Assembly: GCA_946807835.1 (NCBI GenBank)
Contig: OX327710.1
Location: forward strand, 19,704,501 to 19,768,500
Source of the DNA: Ailanthus altissimus
Taxonomy: Eukaryota; Streptophyta; Magnoliopsida; Sapindales; Simaroubaceae
Direction of reading: 5' to 3'
DNA length: 64,000 nt
Below are positions 48,580-60,210 of the stretch, in pieces. Numbering within the stretch: position 1 is the stretch's first letter; the number at the start of each line of letters is the position of its first letter. The notes beneath the pieces are model-generated. The model did not search any database, was not told the origin of the DNA, and saw nothing but the letters and a program-made list of their open reading frames with translations. The position numbers and the translations under genes were made by a program.

Positions 48580-51157
48580 TCAATAAACTCCCCCAGCCAT
48601 AGAAGGGAAGTCATCAAAGCTCCAAAGGTTCATTGCATTTCCACCATCCTGAGTGTTGTCACCACTGAGGAAGGCATCAAGGGAAGCATCCCAGCCTCCA
48701 TCAAGATATGGTGTCTGAAAGTACTTCATCGGATTGTCAAAAGCCAAAAGCTCATCAGACAGTGATTTTCCATTATTATCCACAACAGGCACTGCAGTCT
48801 CAGAGTTTGACTTCAGCTTCTTCATTGGATTTGCAACCTCCTCCACAAACTGAGATTCATCAACTTCAGGTGTAGCTGCCAAAGCAGATGATATTTCAGG
48901 AGTCTTTGCTCCCTGTTCTCCCCATCCAAAGTCGGAACAATCAAGGGAGTTGCTGCCTTGATCAGAATTGAAATATAGAGGAGTATTTTCAGTTGTTGAC
49001 GCAAAGGATTTGAAACCGAGGTCTTCATTGGCGGGGATGGAGCTCATATACCCATACTGATTCACTGGTGGTTTCTCCTCCAGAAAACTCACAGAGTTGT
49101 AGTAGTCCTCATCTGAGTTGTTCAAGAAATTAAAGTTCTGGTTCAAACTTGGCTGAACAGGGCTTAGGTTTGCCTTAGGAACTGGTTTCTGAGAATTTGC
49201 CTTCATTGAGCGTTTCGGAGAAGCACGTGGAGTTTCATCAGGGAAGTTCACCTTAGCTTTCTTCCCACGAATTCTCCGTGCCTCGGCATCATAAGCTCTA
49301 GCAGCCTCCTCTGCAGTGTTGAAAGTTCCTAGCCAGACGCGGACACCCTTTCTAGGGTCACGGATCTCAGCAGCCCATTTCCCCCATGGGCGCTGCCTGA
49401 TGCCACGATACTGATTCTTCCTCTTTCTATCTGCCGATTTTTTGGCTTGCCCATTGCATTCCACAGATTTTACAGCTGTAGATCCTTTAGCAACTGAAAA
49501 ATAAAGGAACCGTTACACTAGCACTACCAATAATTGATGGCACTGAAACAGAGAAACACATATGACACAAGCTCCTTCCTTTGATGATAAACATCAGCAA
49601 TACACAACCAAACCAGTTATTTTGATTCCCATTTCCCACAATTCACCAGTAATTGAAGGTATCGTAAAAGAGAAACATATATCATACAAACTCCTATCAT
49701 TAATGACAAACATCAGTGACACAACCAAAGCAATTAATTTGATTTCCTATTTTCACAATTCACAGAACAGGCGAGTATGCAATTCCAAATATACAGAGAA
49801 ATCCATTGTCTTCCATTACAAGAAGATTATCAAAAATTAGAAAACTGGATTTTCACATGACTTACTACTTCAAGCAACCAAAAACAAGCACCGTAGAATT
49901 AATTGACAAAATTACGTGCCAACATGATTACATAAGCAGCTCATTTGCATGAAAACTTTATCTTCTCAATTGCAGAGATGAAAATTTTAGCCATTTCTCA
50001 TGAAACAGAGGAAAATTACAGGGACACAAAGGGAAAATCTAAATTAGGAATCAAAGTTTTGTTTTTGCAAGGCTAGGCACCAGTTCTAAAAGTAAATATC
50101 CTTATTTAATATCAAGTACACAGCTCTCAATCCTAAAAGCAATCAATCATCTAGATATTTGACTGATCAAGCAAAACTAGTGGAAGATCTAAAAATTCTC
50201 TACATCCCACCTATCCCAACAAAGAAGAAAAGATTGAAAAATGAAGCATCTTTAAAATATATGATCATCATACTTATGAATCTCTACATCCCAGCTATCC
50301 AAAGTTCATCACAATCACAAACCAAACACACACAGACAGAGAGACAAATATCAGCATGATCAGAAATGACAATCCTTTACCCAAAACTAAGATCCCTTCA
50401 CTTCAACCCCACAAGATTTTTCTTTCCAAAAAAAATCAAAACTTTAGATGAAATCCAAATATTAATCACACTGCCAAAACGAAAAGATCATCATATTCCA
50501 TAAGATCAAATCATATGCTTCAATCAAGGAAATTGTAAAAAAAAATAAAATAAACTAAAATAAATGAGATTGAAGAAGTCCTCACGACATAATAACTGAC
50601 AAAATTGCCAATACTAACGCCATAAAAAGAAAATCCCACTCAAAGAAAGTAGGTTTAATTTTTTTTTTAAAAGAAAATAGAATCAAGCCGGCCCCAAGAA
50701 AAGATGAGCCCCCACAATCACAAACTAAACACAAAAACACACATAAAAATACATTTTTACATATTAACTTCAAATGGGTACACGTCTGTTATTCAAAAAA
50801 AATTTAATAAAAATATGATCTTTTACATAATAATCAGCTAAAATAAGTACCAGAACATATGAAGCTCGAAGAAATTATTTTACCATGTGACTTGCGAGCA
50901 GGGGCAGCTGAGAAGGTGAAGGCTTTAACATCAGCATCCACGTCCACGTCATCATCTTCCTCATCGATATCAGACTCTTCTTCTTCATCTTTGAATCCTT
51001 GAAAGTCAGCCTCGAAGTCATCGTCCACAAATGGCTTAGAGTACTTCTTGTTCGATCTCTTCTTCAGCTCCGGCCAGAGGTACTCCGCCGTCAGCCGCCG
51101 TGACTGGGGGTTGGTGGTCGGCGCGATGAAGCCTGAAATGATGGCACCTCCACACAT
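48580..51157 (-). CDS. RAP2.12: group VII ERF transcription factor (RAP2.12/RAP2.2-like)
   Basis: Nuclear AP2/ERF activator of hypoxia genes. There are two exons, 50884-51157 and 48580-49493, split by a 1,390-bp intron with donor G|GTAAAA and acceptor TTTTCAG, giving 395 residues. The N-terminus [13 protein letters not shown] is the group VII signature: Cys2 is oxidised by plant cysteine oxidases, marking the protein for N-degron proteolysis under normal oxygen. Next come a Lys/Arg patch ([13 protein letters not shown]), a long acidic stretch (about residues 52-75), the [17 protein letters not shown] entry to a complete AP2 domain (about 119-176; WAAEIRD marks an ERF), and the C-terminal activation motif [15 protein letters not shown]. 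All family motifs are intact. The intron position between degron and AP2 domain is typical of the group. Confidence 0.93.
49531..49767 (-). repeat. 119-bp tandem duplication in the ERF intron
   Basis: Units 49531-49649 and 49650-about 49767 share TAATTGA(T/A)GG, GAGAAACA, AACATCAG and CACAATTCAC blocks with moderate divergence. It begins about 40 bases inside the intron from the acceptor. Confidence 0.7.
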
Positions 51158-51329
51158 GTTGATGGCTTTTGTTCTCTTTTGGTTTGTTCAAATGTTCAGG
51201 GACTAAAGTGAAAAGATTGGAGAGTAATGGTGGTCAAATGTGAATTTTGTTTTGTTCGTTTGAGAGAGCCTTTTGTTTTTTTTGTTTCTTTTGAGTGAAA
51301 TGAGGTTCTGGGGTTGGTGGTGAATGGGG

Positions 51330-51338
51330 TTTTATATT
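51330..51338 (-). promoter_or_regulatory. likely TATA box of the ERF-VII gene
   Basis: The minus strand reads AATATAAAA about 175 bases upstream of the ATG, followed by a CT-rich leader. Distance and context suit a plant core promoter. Confidence 0.45.
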
Positions 51339-51592
51339 ATGGAGAGAGATTAATGGACCGTTTTGCCCTTAGCTAATGGAGGCAATTACATTGTGTTGAG
51401 AGAAAGATAATTTTACCCCAAAATTTTAGTTTAATTAATAATTTTATTTTAGTTTAATTAATAATTTTTTCAAAATCAGATTTCAAATACTCAATTTTGC
51501 TCGTATATATTAATTTATACTGTCAATTTATGCAAAAATAATATTTTTAATATATAATTAATAGTTTATTCTCATTATTTATCATTTAACTT

Positions 51593-52243
51593 CGAACATG
51601 TAGTACAAACTCATTCACTCGCTGTTTTTGAACAAGTAACGCAATCTCGTCCATTCATTTAATTTAATATAATTTTAAAAATAAATGTTAATAAAATGAC
51701 ACATTTGTTATAAATGACACATAACATCATGTAATTAGTTTATATTTTTAAAAATAAATTAATAAATATTTTTAATAATATGACACGTGTCATAATATAA
51801 TTAATTATAAATAATATATATCATCATGTAATTAATTTATATTTTTAATAAATATTATAAAAATAAATTAATAAATATATATTTTTAATAATAAGATATG
51901 TGTTATAATATGATTAATTACAAATAACGCGTGTTATCATGTAATTAGTACATATTTTTAATAAATATTTTAAAATTAAATTAAGTAAAAAATAATTAAA
52001 AATAGAATACCACCGTCATTGAAAAATGGTGATCGACCAATTTATTTAATTTATTTTTAAAAATATTTATTAAAAATATAAATTAATTACATGTAGATAT
52101 GTATCATTTGTAATTAATCATATTATTATACGTGTCACTTTATTTAAATTTATTTTTTTAATTATATTAAATTAAATATATAGATGAGATTGTATCACGT
52201 GTTCAAAGATAATAAATAAATAAGATTGTATCACATGTTTAAA
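51593..52243. mobile_element. fold-back element with repeated arms
   Basis: The left arm (about 51593-51980) runs through GAACATGTAGTACAAACTCA, a second GAACAAGTAACGCAATCTCG unit and ATCATGTAATTA blocks. The right arm (about 52045-52243) carries the same order in reverse complement. Inside the left arm, a block of about 125 bp (ATCATGTAATTAGTTTATAT type) is tandemly repeated about three times. It has no coding capacity. Fold-back/MITE class, lying about 0.4 kb upstream of the ERF-VII start codon. Confidence 0.65.
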
Positions 52244-52289
52244 ATTTATTTTATTTTTATAGTTATATTACTTTTTTACTCTTTCTCTA

Positions 52290-52489
52290 TAAAAATTAAT
52301 GATAAAAATTAATAAATTTAAACAAAATAGATATTTTGATTTTAACTTAAAAAAATTGGTTTAAAATATAAATTTACTCTAATTAAATATAAAATATCTA
52401 TTTTTTTTAAATTTATTAATTTTTATCATTAATTTTTATATTTAATTAGAGTAAATTTATAATTTAAACCAATTTTTTTAAGTTAAAAT
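52290..52489. repeat. interlaced inverted repeats
   Basis: Block A-C (52290-52337) is inverted at 52391-52439, while block B (52338-52390) is inverted at 52439-52489. The order is A-C-B-C'-A'-B', so one hairpin contains half of the next. AT-rich, with nearly perfect arms. Confidence 0.7.
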
Positions 52490-55400
52490 CGTCTTTATCC
52501 TCCTTTTTAATAGGATTATTACATCCAATATCTATTATGTAACATATATTTTTATTGAAACTATGCATTAATGGGCGCCTATGCATGTTGGAACTTACAT
52601 CTCTATAATAAAAGAATTAATTACGTCCAAACCCACATTTACATAATGAAAAGTTGAACTCAAACCTTTGCCTTGATCTCAAATTAAGGGTGCACAAGTC
52701 TTACTATGTTGCCTTGAGTAATTTCATTCTGATTTTTTTTTTTTTTTAAAGAAATTTCATTATGGTTTGATGGCGAAGAAAAAGGACATTTAATTAAATA
52801 AATGATTAAAAAAAGGAAAATTCGATTAAGATTTTAGTTAATAGTGTAAGAGCGAGTGTGAGGATTACGCTCGAAGCTACTATGTATAATCAACACTCTC
52901 ACATGTCCATGTAAAACGACAATATTTGTTTAAAGAAATCTTATTTTTATGGTTTTACTATTTACAAAATTATTTGTAGAGAATAAAAAGAACAAATATG
53001 TTGTGTTCACGCAATTAGCACATAAATTTTACATCATTATTAATGGCATATTTTATTCACTATTGATTTGTATCGTATAATTATCACAGTAATAAAATAT
53101 AAAATTAAATAATTACATGATAAGTGATAATCGTTACATGTTAGTTAAAATATAAATTTTATATTTTAACTAAGAATGATAGCGGATAATGAATACTTTT
53201 AAATTTATATTTGTTTCAAAAATAAAATATTAAATTATACTTAAACTCGTTGCAAGTTTGAATTTTTGTTATTAAACTTGTTTTAACAAATATGTACTTC
53301 TTACTAAATTTGTAACAAATTATCTATAAATTTTAAGTAAATTATAAATTAATATAATAAAAATTATAAAATCATAACATCAATTTTAAAAAAAATTTAT
53401 GAAATATAACAATCAGAATCATATCACAAAATGAAATTATATAAAAGTCTTTCCATTAATGGTAAACTCATTTCTAAGTTAAAACTAATAACAGCAACAC
53501 ATAAATAATTAACGTAAGCACTAGACAACATAATTACAAAATAACTCAAGTAAACAAAAATAATTTTTCTTAAGTTTAATTCAAAATTTAATAGCACGTC
53601 TTATAAAAAAAAATTATATTGATATATTATAGTTTTAAAATAAGTCAATTTTCTAACTAGCTAAGTCAGTAATATATTATCAAAATAGTTTTAAAAAATT
53701 AAAACAAAATGGCTATTAATCTCTATCATGTAAAGAAACTAAATAAAATATTTATCAATTCTAATCATATGAAGAAAATAAACAAAAAAATGAATCAATC
53801 TTTTTTAAAATATTCATATTATTTATTTAAGTAATGTAATATCGGTGAGATAAAAATTAAAAAGAGATCAAAATATGTTGTTTAAGAATTAAAAAAATAT
53901 ATTAACGAGCATGAATTAATAAATTTATGATAATATAGAATCAGATATAACAAATTTATGAGATGAAATTTGTATAATAAGTAGAATGAGAATAATTGAT
54001 AAATTAAATAAGAAATAAAAACTATTTTTTCAATTTTTCTTTTAAAGTTACAATCAAAACAATATCGTTTGATATTCTTTTTAGAAAATTTTTTAAACAA
54101 TGTAAATATTTATGAATATCCTAACAGATATTTGCAGGAGATTTCATCAAAATTATACTCGTCATAAATTCATTGTATATTTTAATTTTGTATATTAAAT
54201 CTATTTTAAATTCTCTTTAAATTTTATCAAATTATTTCAAATAAGGAATACCTTGGCAGGTCATTTTATTATTTATAATTCTAAGTATATAAATATAACA
54301 CTACTGAAAAATAAAACAAAATTAAATTTCAAGTTGGGTCATTTATGTATTAAATTTGGAGATGATATTATGTAAGTTTTTTGGATTTTATTAGATATGA
54401 GATTTGATTAATACCAAACTTCTTAACAAAGAATTTTTTTTATGATTGAGCTAGGATGAGTCGTTAGTGTGTGCTTCAAATGATGGTGAAATTACAAAAT
54501 GATTGAAGGGCAAAAGTGAAAAGAAATTGAAATGGAGATGGTAAAATGGGGAATTTATTCTTGAACCTATATTGACAATTTTCGGTTGCTTAAGGGGTAA
54601 ATAATTTCTTATTTCAAATTAACATGTTAAATAATTATTTAAGGGTGAAATTTATATAATTTTTAAAATTATTAAATAATGAAATAATATAATTTTAAAA
54701 ATTATTTATTTTATTTTAAATAATTAATTAATACATATTATTTAAAATATTTAAAAAATATAACATTAATTTTTAAGTGATTAATTACCTCTGAGGTTGT
54801 GGACCGTCTGGTCTTGTGGGGTTGGTGAAAAAAATAGGCACGGTGTTTGACTGTTTACTTTCTGAAGAGAGTAAGTAGCTCTGCCTCTCTGCATGGGCTA
54901 CACTTGGGAAAGACCAAGTATATAACATTTTTTTTTAATTTTATTTATTACCTCTAGTTATAATAATATATTTTTATCTAAAATACAATACATGAAAAAG
55001 AAAATTAAAAAATAACTAGCAAATGCCCTTTTGAAAAGTTTATTTGGGTTTGGAAATTCACCATGATGAGGCTATTTATTGCAAATAATGAACCACATAA
55101 TTTGTTGTCTTGAATTGTTGAAAATGATTACCTATCATTTCTTCTTCTTTTCAAATTACTAATAATAAACAAAAGTTTTGAATTGATGAATTAGAGATTA
55201 AGAAACATGATCAAAGGCCAAAAAAAAGAAAGAACAAGTTGATGATTAGAATCAAATTGAATCTTCAAGAATTGGTTTGTAGAGATTTGAAATTAGGGTT
55301 TTCTATTATTTCTTTTATATTTGATATGATTTTCAGGACATGTGATTGTTGAGGATTTACAAAAACACTTCTGTGCAAGTTCTCAAGGCATGAGGATTGC

Positions 55401-56400
55401 TTGTGGGATTAATTATATTTGTGGCTACCTAATTTCAGATGGTGAAGTGAGTGGTTTCAACTGATTTGACTGAACCAACAGAAGAGTCTCTGCTGAATCG
55501 CCTAACTTTTCTTGAATTTTGTTCAGAGTTTCACTCCATTTTTTTTTTCTTTTTGGGTCTATACATGATTCATTTGCTTACCCTATTGAATTTACCTTTG
55601 TCTATTTCCAATTCTAATTACAAATTCTTTTTCAAAAAAGTACAGCAATTTACTTATAATTTTTCTTTTCCATATTTATACAAATATTTATAGCAATGCG
55701 AGAAGAAGACAAAATGAATAGAAAATGAATAGGGGAAAATAGATGGAGGCAGTTGTAAACTAAAACTTAATGGATTTAATACATATATATATATAATGGA
55801 TTATTCTATAACGAGTAATGCGATATATTTTAAATTATATTTTAAATAATAATTTATTAAATAATTATTAGATTTATATAAATTTTAAAATTATCTATTA
55901 TATTTAATAATCACTTGATAAATTATAATTTAAAATATGTAATATTATTTTTTTATAATATTAAAAGTTTTTAACGATATTAATAGTGAAATGATGGGAT
56001 CATTTATATCTTTTAAATTTGATTATTTTATTTGATCCAACGATTTAAATTAACTTTTATATTATATTATAATTTTAATTTTAATATGATAAAATATTAT
56101 CGGATGTCAAAATTTATATGTTCTTAAAATATAAATTTGAACTATTTAGAATCATATAACATTATATAATATTATTTAGTTAATAGATAATTTTAAAATA
56201 CAATGTTGTTTAGATAAACAACATTGTATAATTTTAGCTGTATTTTAAAAATTGTAAACATTTGCACATATAAAATATATATTATTTAGTAAATGATATT
56301 ATTTTTATTAAAATAAATAATATTATCACATGACATTAATGAATATATATTAATGGTGGGCGGGTTAAGCCAAGTTTTTAATTTTCTTTTTTTATAATAG
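52490..56400. other. AT-rich DNA, no confident gene
   Basis: Mostly low-complexity. A poly(T) tract with flanking direct repeats lies at 52720-52767. A segment at about 54785-55480 is less AT-rich and could be transcribed. It contains CTCTGCCTCTCTGCATGGGC and a later CAGGACATGTGATTG region, but there is no protein domain. The ORF at 55451-55693 is not convincing. Confidence 0.45.
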
Positions 56401-56460
56401 AGGAGAAATTTGAACTCGATATTATTGTCAGCCTTTTACCATTAAGTTGTTAACACAAGT
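56401..56460 (-). repeat. tRNA-like SINE head (tentative)
   Basis: The minus strand reads AACTTAATGGTAAAAGGC (A-box-like), then ATCGAGTTCAAATTTC (B-box GAGTTCAAAT). The spacing suits a pol III promoter of a tRNA-derived SINE, but the body is not defined. Confidence 0.35.
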
Positions 56461-56884
56461 AATAAGTGTGCACATTTATTGTAAATTTTCAAAAGAACCG
56501 AACCATGGAAGAAACAACATTATAAAATATGACAAGGTTTTTTTTTTTTAAATGCATACATGTTTGAACACATTTGGTAAATTTTTTTACCTTAATTTTT
56601 AAAACGGCATTAAAAAAATTAATATGGGTGTTAAAAATTTATTGACATCTAAGTTAAGAATTTAAAAAAGATTTTATTATTTAAACTAGTATTTAAATGA
56701 CAGGTTAAAATCTTTCTTTGATTTGAATTTATTAAGTTTTACTCAATCACTAGTTACATTACAAACTTATATTTATTTATAACAAAACTTAAATTAAGAA
56801 ATAAATTAGATTATTAAATAACACTCATCTAACTTTGTTTTTTCATATGTATAAAGAAAGAAAATAAGAACGGTTACCTGCACC

Positions 56885-56955
56885 GAGCTGTCTTGTCTAA
56901 ATGGTAAGACATGTGCATCTTTTAATTTAAAGTCGGGAGTTCGAACTCTGATAGC
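56885..56955 (+). repeat. tRNA-like SINE head
   Basis: GTCTAAATGGTAAGAC (A-box-like) and GGGAGTTCGAACTCTG (B-box GTTCGAACTC) are about 30 bases apart. It is not a functional tRNA: no acceptor pairing or clear anticodon arm is visible. It directly precedes a tandem repeat array that may be the amplified SINE body or flank. Confidence 0.45.
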
Positions 56956-56997
56956 AATCCATAGCATTATAAATATTTAATCATCTCATGAGAATAG

Positions 56998-57640
56998 TTG
57001 GTCCTCTTATTATAGAGGTGTGAATTCGAACATGTATAAATGTAATGTGATATATTGTAGATCCGAATGTGCATAAATATTAAGTAATGTATAGTTTCAG
57101 TAGATGTATATATATTGTATAATATTATTGTGAAAGTGTGAGTTCGGACATGCATAGATGTTAAGTGATATATTGTAAATCGAGATGTGCATAAATATTA
57201 AGTGATATATAGACTTGGTAGAATCATCAAGCTACACAACAACAGTGCCCACCTGAGTTTGAATAAAAGGAAAGGGTAATGTTTAGTTAATTATGAGTAT
57301 TTAACTCCCTACCAAACTTTTTAAAAAGAAAAAAAAAATAGATAAATGTATATATTGTATAATATGATGTAATATCAGTATTTTGGTCATCTCATTGTAG
57401 AGGTCTCGATCCGGACATACATAAATGTTATGTGATATATTGTAGATCGGACGTACATAAATATTAAGTAATATATAGTCTCAATAAATGTATATATTGT
57501 ATAATACCATTGTGGAGGTCTGAGTCTGAACATGCATAGATGTTAAGTGATATATTGTGAATCTAGATATACATACATATTAAGTGATATATAATTTTGG
57601 TAAATGTATATATTGTATAATAAATATTTGATGTAATATT
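56998..57640 (+). repeat. dimeric tandem repeat next to the SINE head
   Basis: Four units of about 105-135 bp (about 57000-57124, 57125-57235, 57380-57505 and 57506-57640) share a GGTCTGAG/TTCGGACATGCATA, TTAAGTGATATATTGTA and TATATTGTATAAT pattern. They form two A-B pairs split by an unrelated spacer of about 145 bp, which points to duplication of a dimer. Confidence 0.7.
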
Positions 57641-57649
57641 AATATTAAA

Positions 57650-58339
57650 AAATAAAAAAGAATTGCTAAACTAGCAATTTTTTTTTTTGTCTGCTTTAAT
57701 TGATAGAAAAAATGGTTAAATCAACAAATAAAGATTAGAGAGAGTAACATGAGGAGGTAAAATAAGAATGGTAAAATACCCCGCGAATACGGGGACTTGT
57801 AGGACCATGCCTTGATTGAAGTGTGGATGATGTAATTTTTGTAAAAATAGAGTAGGACATGGGGAATAATTATTTTCTGAATTATTAATGGCGTGGATAT
57901 AAGATTAAACTTTATTATCTTATTTTTTTATGAATATATTAAATATAAATTTTTAGTATATATTTATATATTAAATAATTTATTAATTTTTTATATAATT
58001 TTTATTTAATCAGGATATGCTTTAATAATATATTTTTGTTAATAAAAATAATATATAATAAAAATTCATAAAATATATATTTTTTAAATTATAAATAATA
58101 AAAAGACATTTGTTTTTTAATTAAACAACTATTGATTTTAATGAGAACATGAAGCAAATAACAAAAAAATTATTGATACTAAGTAGTAGAACATTATTTA
58201 AATATTTATTTTATTTTATTTGTTATTGATTTAATTTTTTTTATTAATTTATATTATTGAAAGATATTATTATATTATTCTAATTTTTAAATTTAATATA
58301 TTTTTAATTATAATATAGATTTTAATTTTATATCATTTA
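57650..58339. other. AT-rich DNA, nothing identified
   Basis: No ORF, repeat pair or motif that I can support. Confidence 0.4.
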
Positions 58340-58543
58340 TGAAAAAATATAAAAAGCTGTATATTTTAACTGTGAATCAAAAACTGTACAATGTGAGTTT
58401 TTATATAAGTTTTAACTTATTACAAAATAGAAAAGTAATACTATACATGGAAGAAAATAATTACAGATTATAAAAGCTAGGAATATTATATTACTAATAT
58501 AATTGATATCATATCAAATATATTAATAATATAATATCACACA
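58340..58543 (-). repeat. 3' LTR of the copia element
   Basis: 204 bp. It shares GTATATTTT, TGTACAATG, TTATTACAAAA and AAAGTAATACTATA blocks with 62458-62641. Confidence 0.75.
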
Positions 58544-59027
58544 TTAATACCCCTCTCCCTCTAATAAATAAAAAAAACTCAAGATGGTAGAATAGAAGCA
58601 AGCTTGAGTTTGGAGATTAGAGTTTTGAAACGACTAAAAATTGAACATTTAGTGAAAATATCAACAGGTTGATCTTCAAAAAAGATAGAGTGGAGAGTAA
58701 CTATTCCATGAAAAACATGTTACCAAATAAAGTGACAATCTGTTTCAATGTGCTTAGTCTGCTCATGAAAAATATCATTGTCAGCAATTTGAATGACACT
58801 TTGATTGTCACAATAGAAAGGTGTAGCTTCAATATGAGAAATACGCATATCTTCAAAAAGCTAGCGGAGCTAAACAATCTCTTGGGTAGTATCAGCAAGA
58901 GCACGATACTCAGCCTTAGTATTAGAATGAGCAATAGTTGTTTGTTTCTTACTTTTCTATGAAAGAAGAGAATCACCCAAAAAAAACAGAATTCAGTAGT
59001 CGATCGTCGATCCGTAGGATCACTCGC

Positions 59028-59700
59028 TCAATTTATATAAACAACATGAGTAATGTTTAGGCGAGTAACAATGAGATAGACCAAACTATCAACCAATTGA
59101 TGATAGAGGGTGGCATCACTGAGAAAAGTATCATCATAGTATCGAAGTTTGATATTAGGCTCTAGAAGAGTAGCGACAATTTTACTGTCTGTCAAACCAG
59201 CTTTAGCAAGTAGATCTGATACATATTTAGCTTGTGAGAGATAATACTCAGTAGAGTCGGACAGTACTTCAAAAGCAAGAAAATAACTAAAAGTGCCAAG
59301 ATCTTTCATTTCAAAATGTTGCTGAAGAAAGTCTTTGACGGTAGAAATACCAATAAGATCATTATATGTGATAATTATGTCATTAAAATAAAGAAGTAGT
59401 ATAACACAACCACGATCTGTTCTACATATGAAAAGGGCTGAGTCATAGGGGCTAGACTAAAAATCATGTTAAGAAATAGTGCTACTGAATTTTACAAACT
59501 AGGCACGAGGTACTTGTTTAAGACCATATAAAACTCGATAAAGTTTGCAGACCTTACCCGAAGGATGTGGATAATCAGGAGGAGGCTTCATATAGACTTT
59601 TTCAAAAAGATCATCATTAAGAAAAGTATTTTTCACATCCATCTGAAATAATGTCCAACTATAAACTGCAGTAACAGCTAACAAACTCCGAACAGAAGTA
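59028..59700 (-). pseudogene. copia reverse transcriptase remnant
   Basis: Frames 59499-59684 (FQMDVKNTFLNDDLFEKVYM, YRVLYGLKQVPRA) and 59028-59309 (MKDLGTFSYFLAFEVL, YVSDLLAKAGLTDSK) are standard copia RT blocks. The YVDD segment between them lies in a frame broken by stops (about 59380-59420). It is non-functional. Confidence 0.8.
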
Positions 59701-60210
59701 AGTCGAGCAACAAGAGCAAAAGTTTCTTCATAATCAATTTCATATTTCTGATTAAAGCCTTTTGCAACAAGACGAGCTTTATATTATTCAATAGACCCAT
59801 CAGACTTGGTCTTGATTTTATACACCGATTTACAGTTAATGACAGTTTTATAAGGTGGAAGAGAAACAAAATTTCAAGTATGCAATTTCTCAAGAGCCTG
59901 TAATTCTTCTGTCAATGCTTACTGCCATACAGGATTAGCACTAGCCTCGAAATATGAGTGAGGTTCATATAATGAAAAAGTAGTAGAAAAACAATGATAA
60001 TCACGAAGTTTAATAGGAAGTACTTTTACCCAAGAAGGACAATGAAGAGAATGTGTAAACGAGGCCTCAAGGATGTCAATAACAGATTCTTCAGATGAGA
60101 TAGAAGGCTCAAAATCAGGTACTGTATCTACAAACTCACCTATATAAAATAGAAAAAGTATCTATAGCTGAAGTGTCGAGAAAAAGATCAATAGAATTAT
60201 CTGTAAAAAA

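Noticed and set aside
55451..55693. 80-codon ORF in a less AT-rich region
   Set aside because: Phe/Leu-rich composition, no domain and no splice partners that improve it; noted only as a possibly transcribed region.
57000..57640. CRISPR-like array
   Set aside because: Units are long, imperfect and partly adjacent without unique spacers, and the genome is a plant's.
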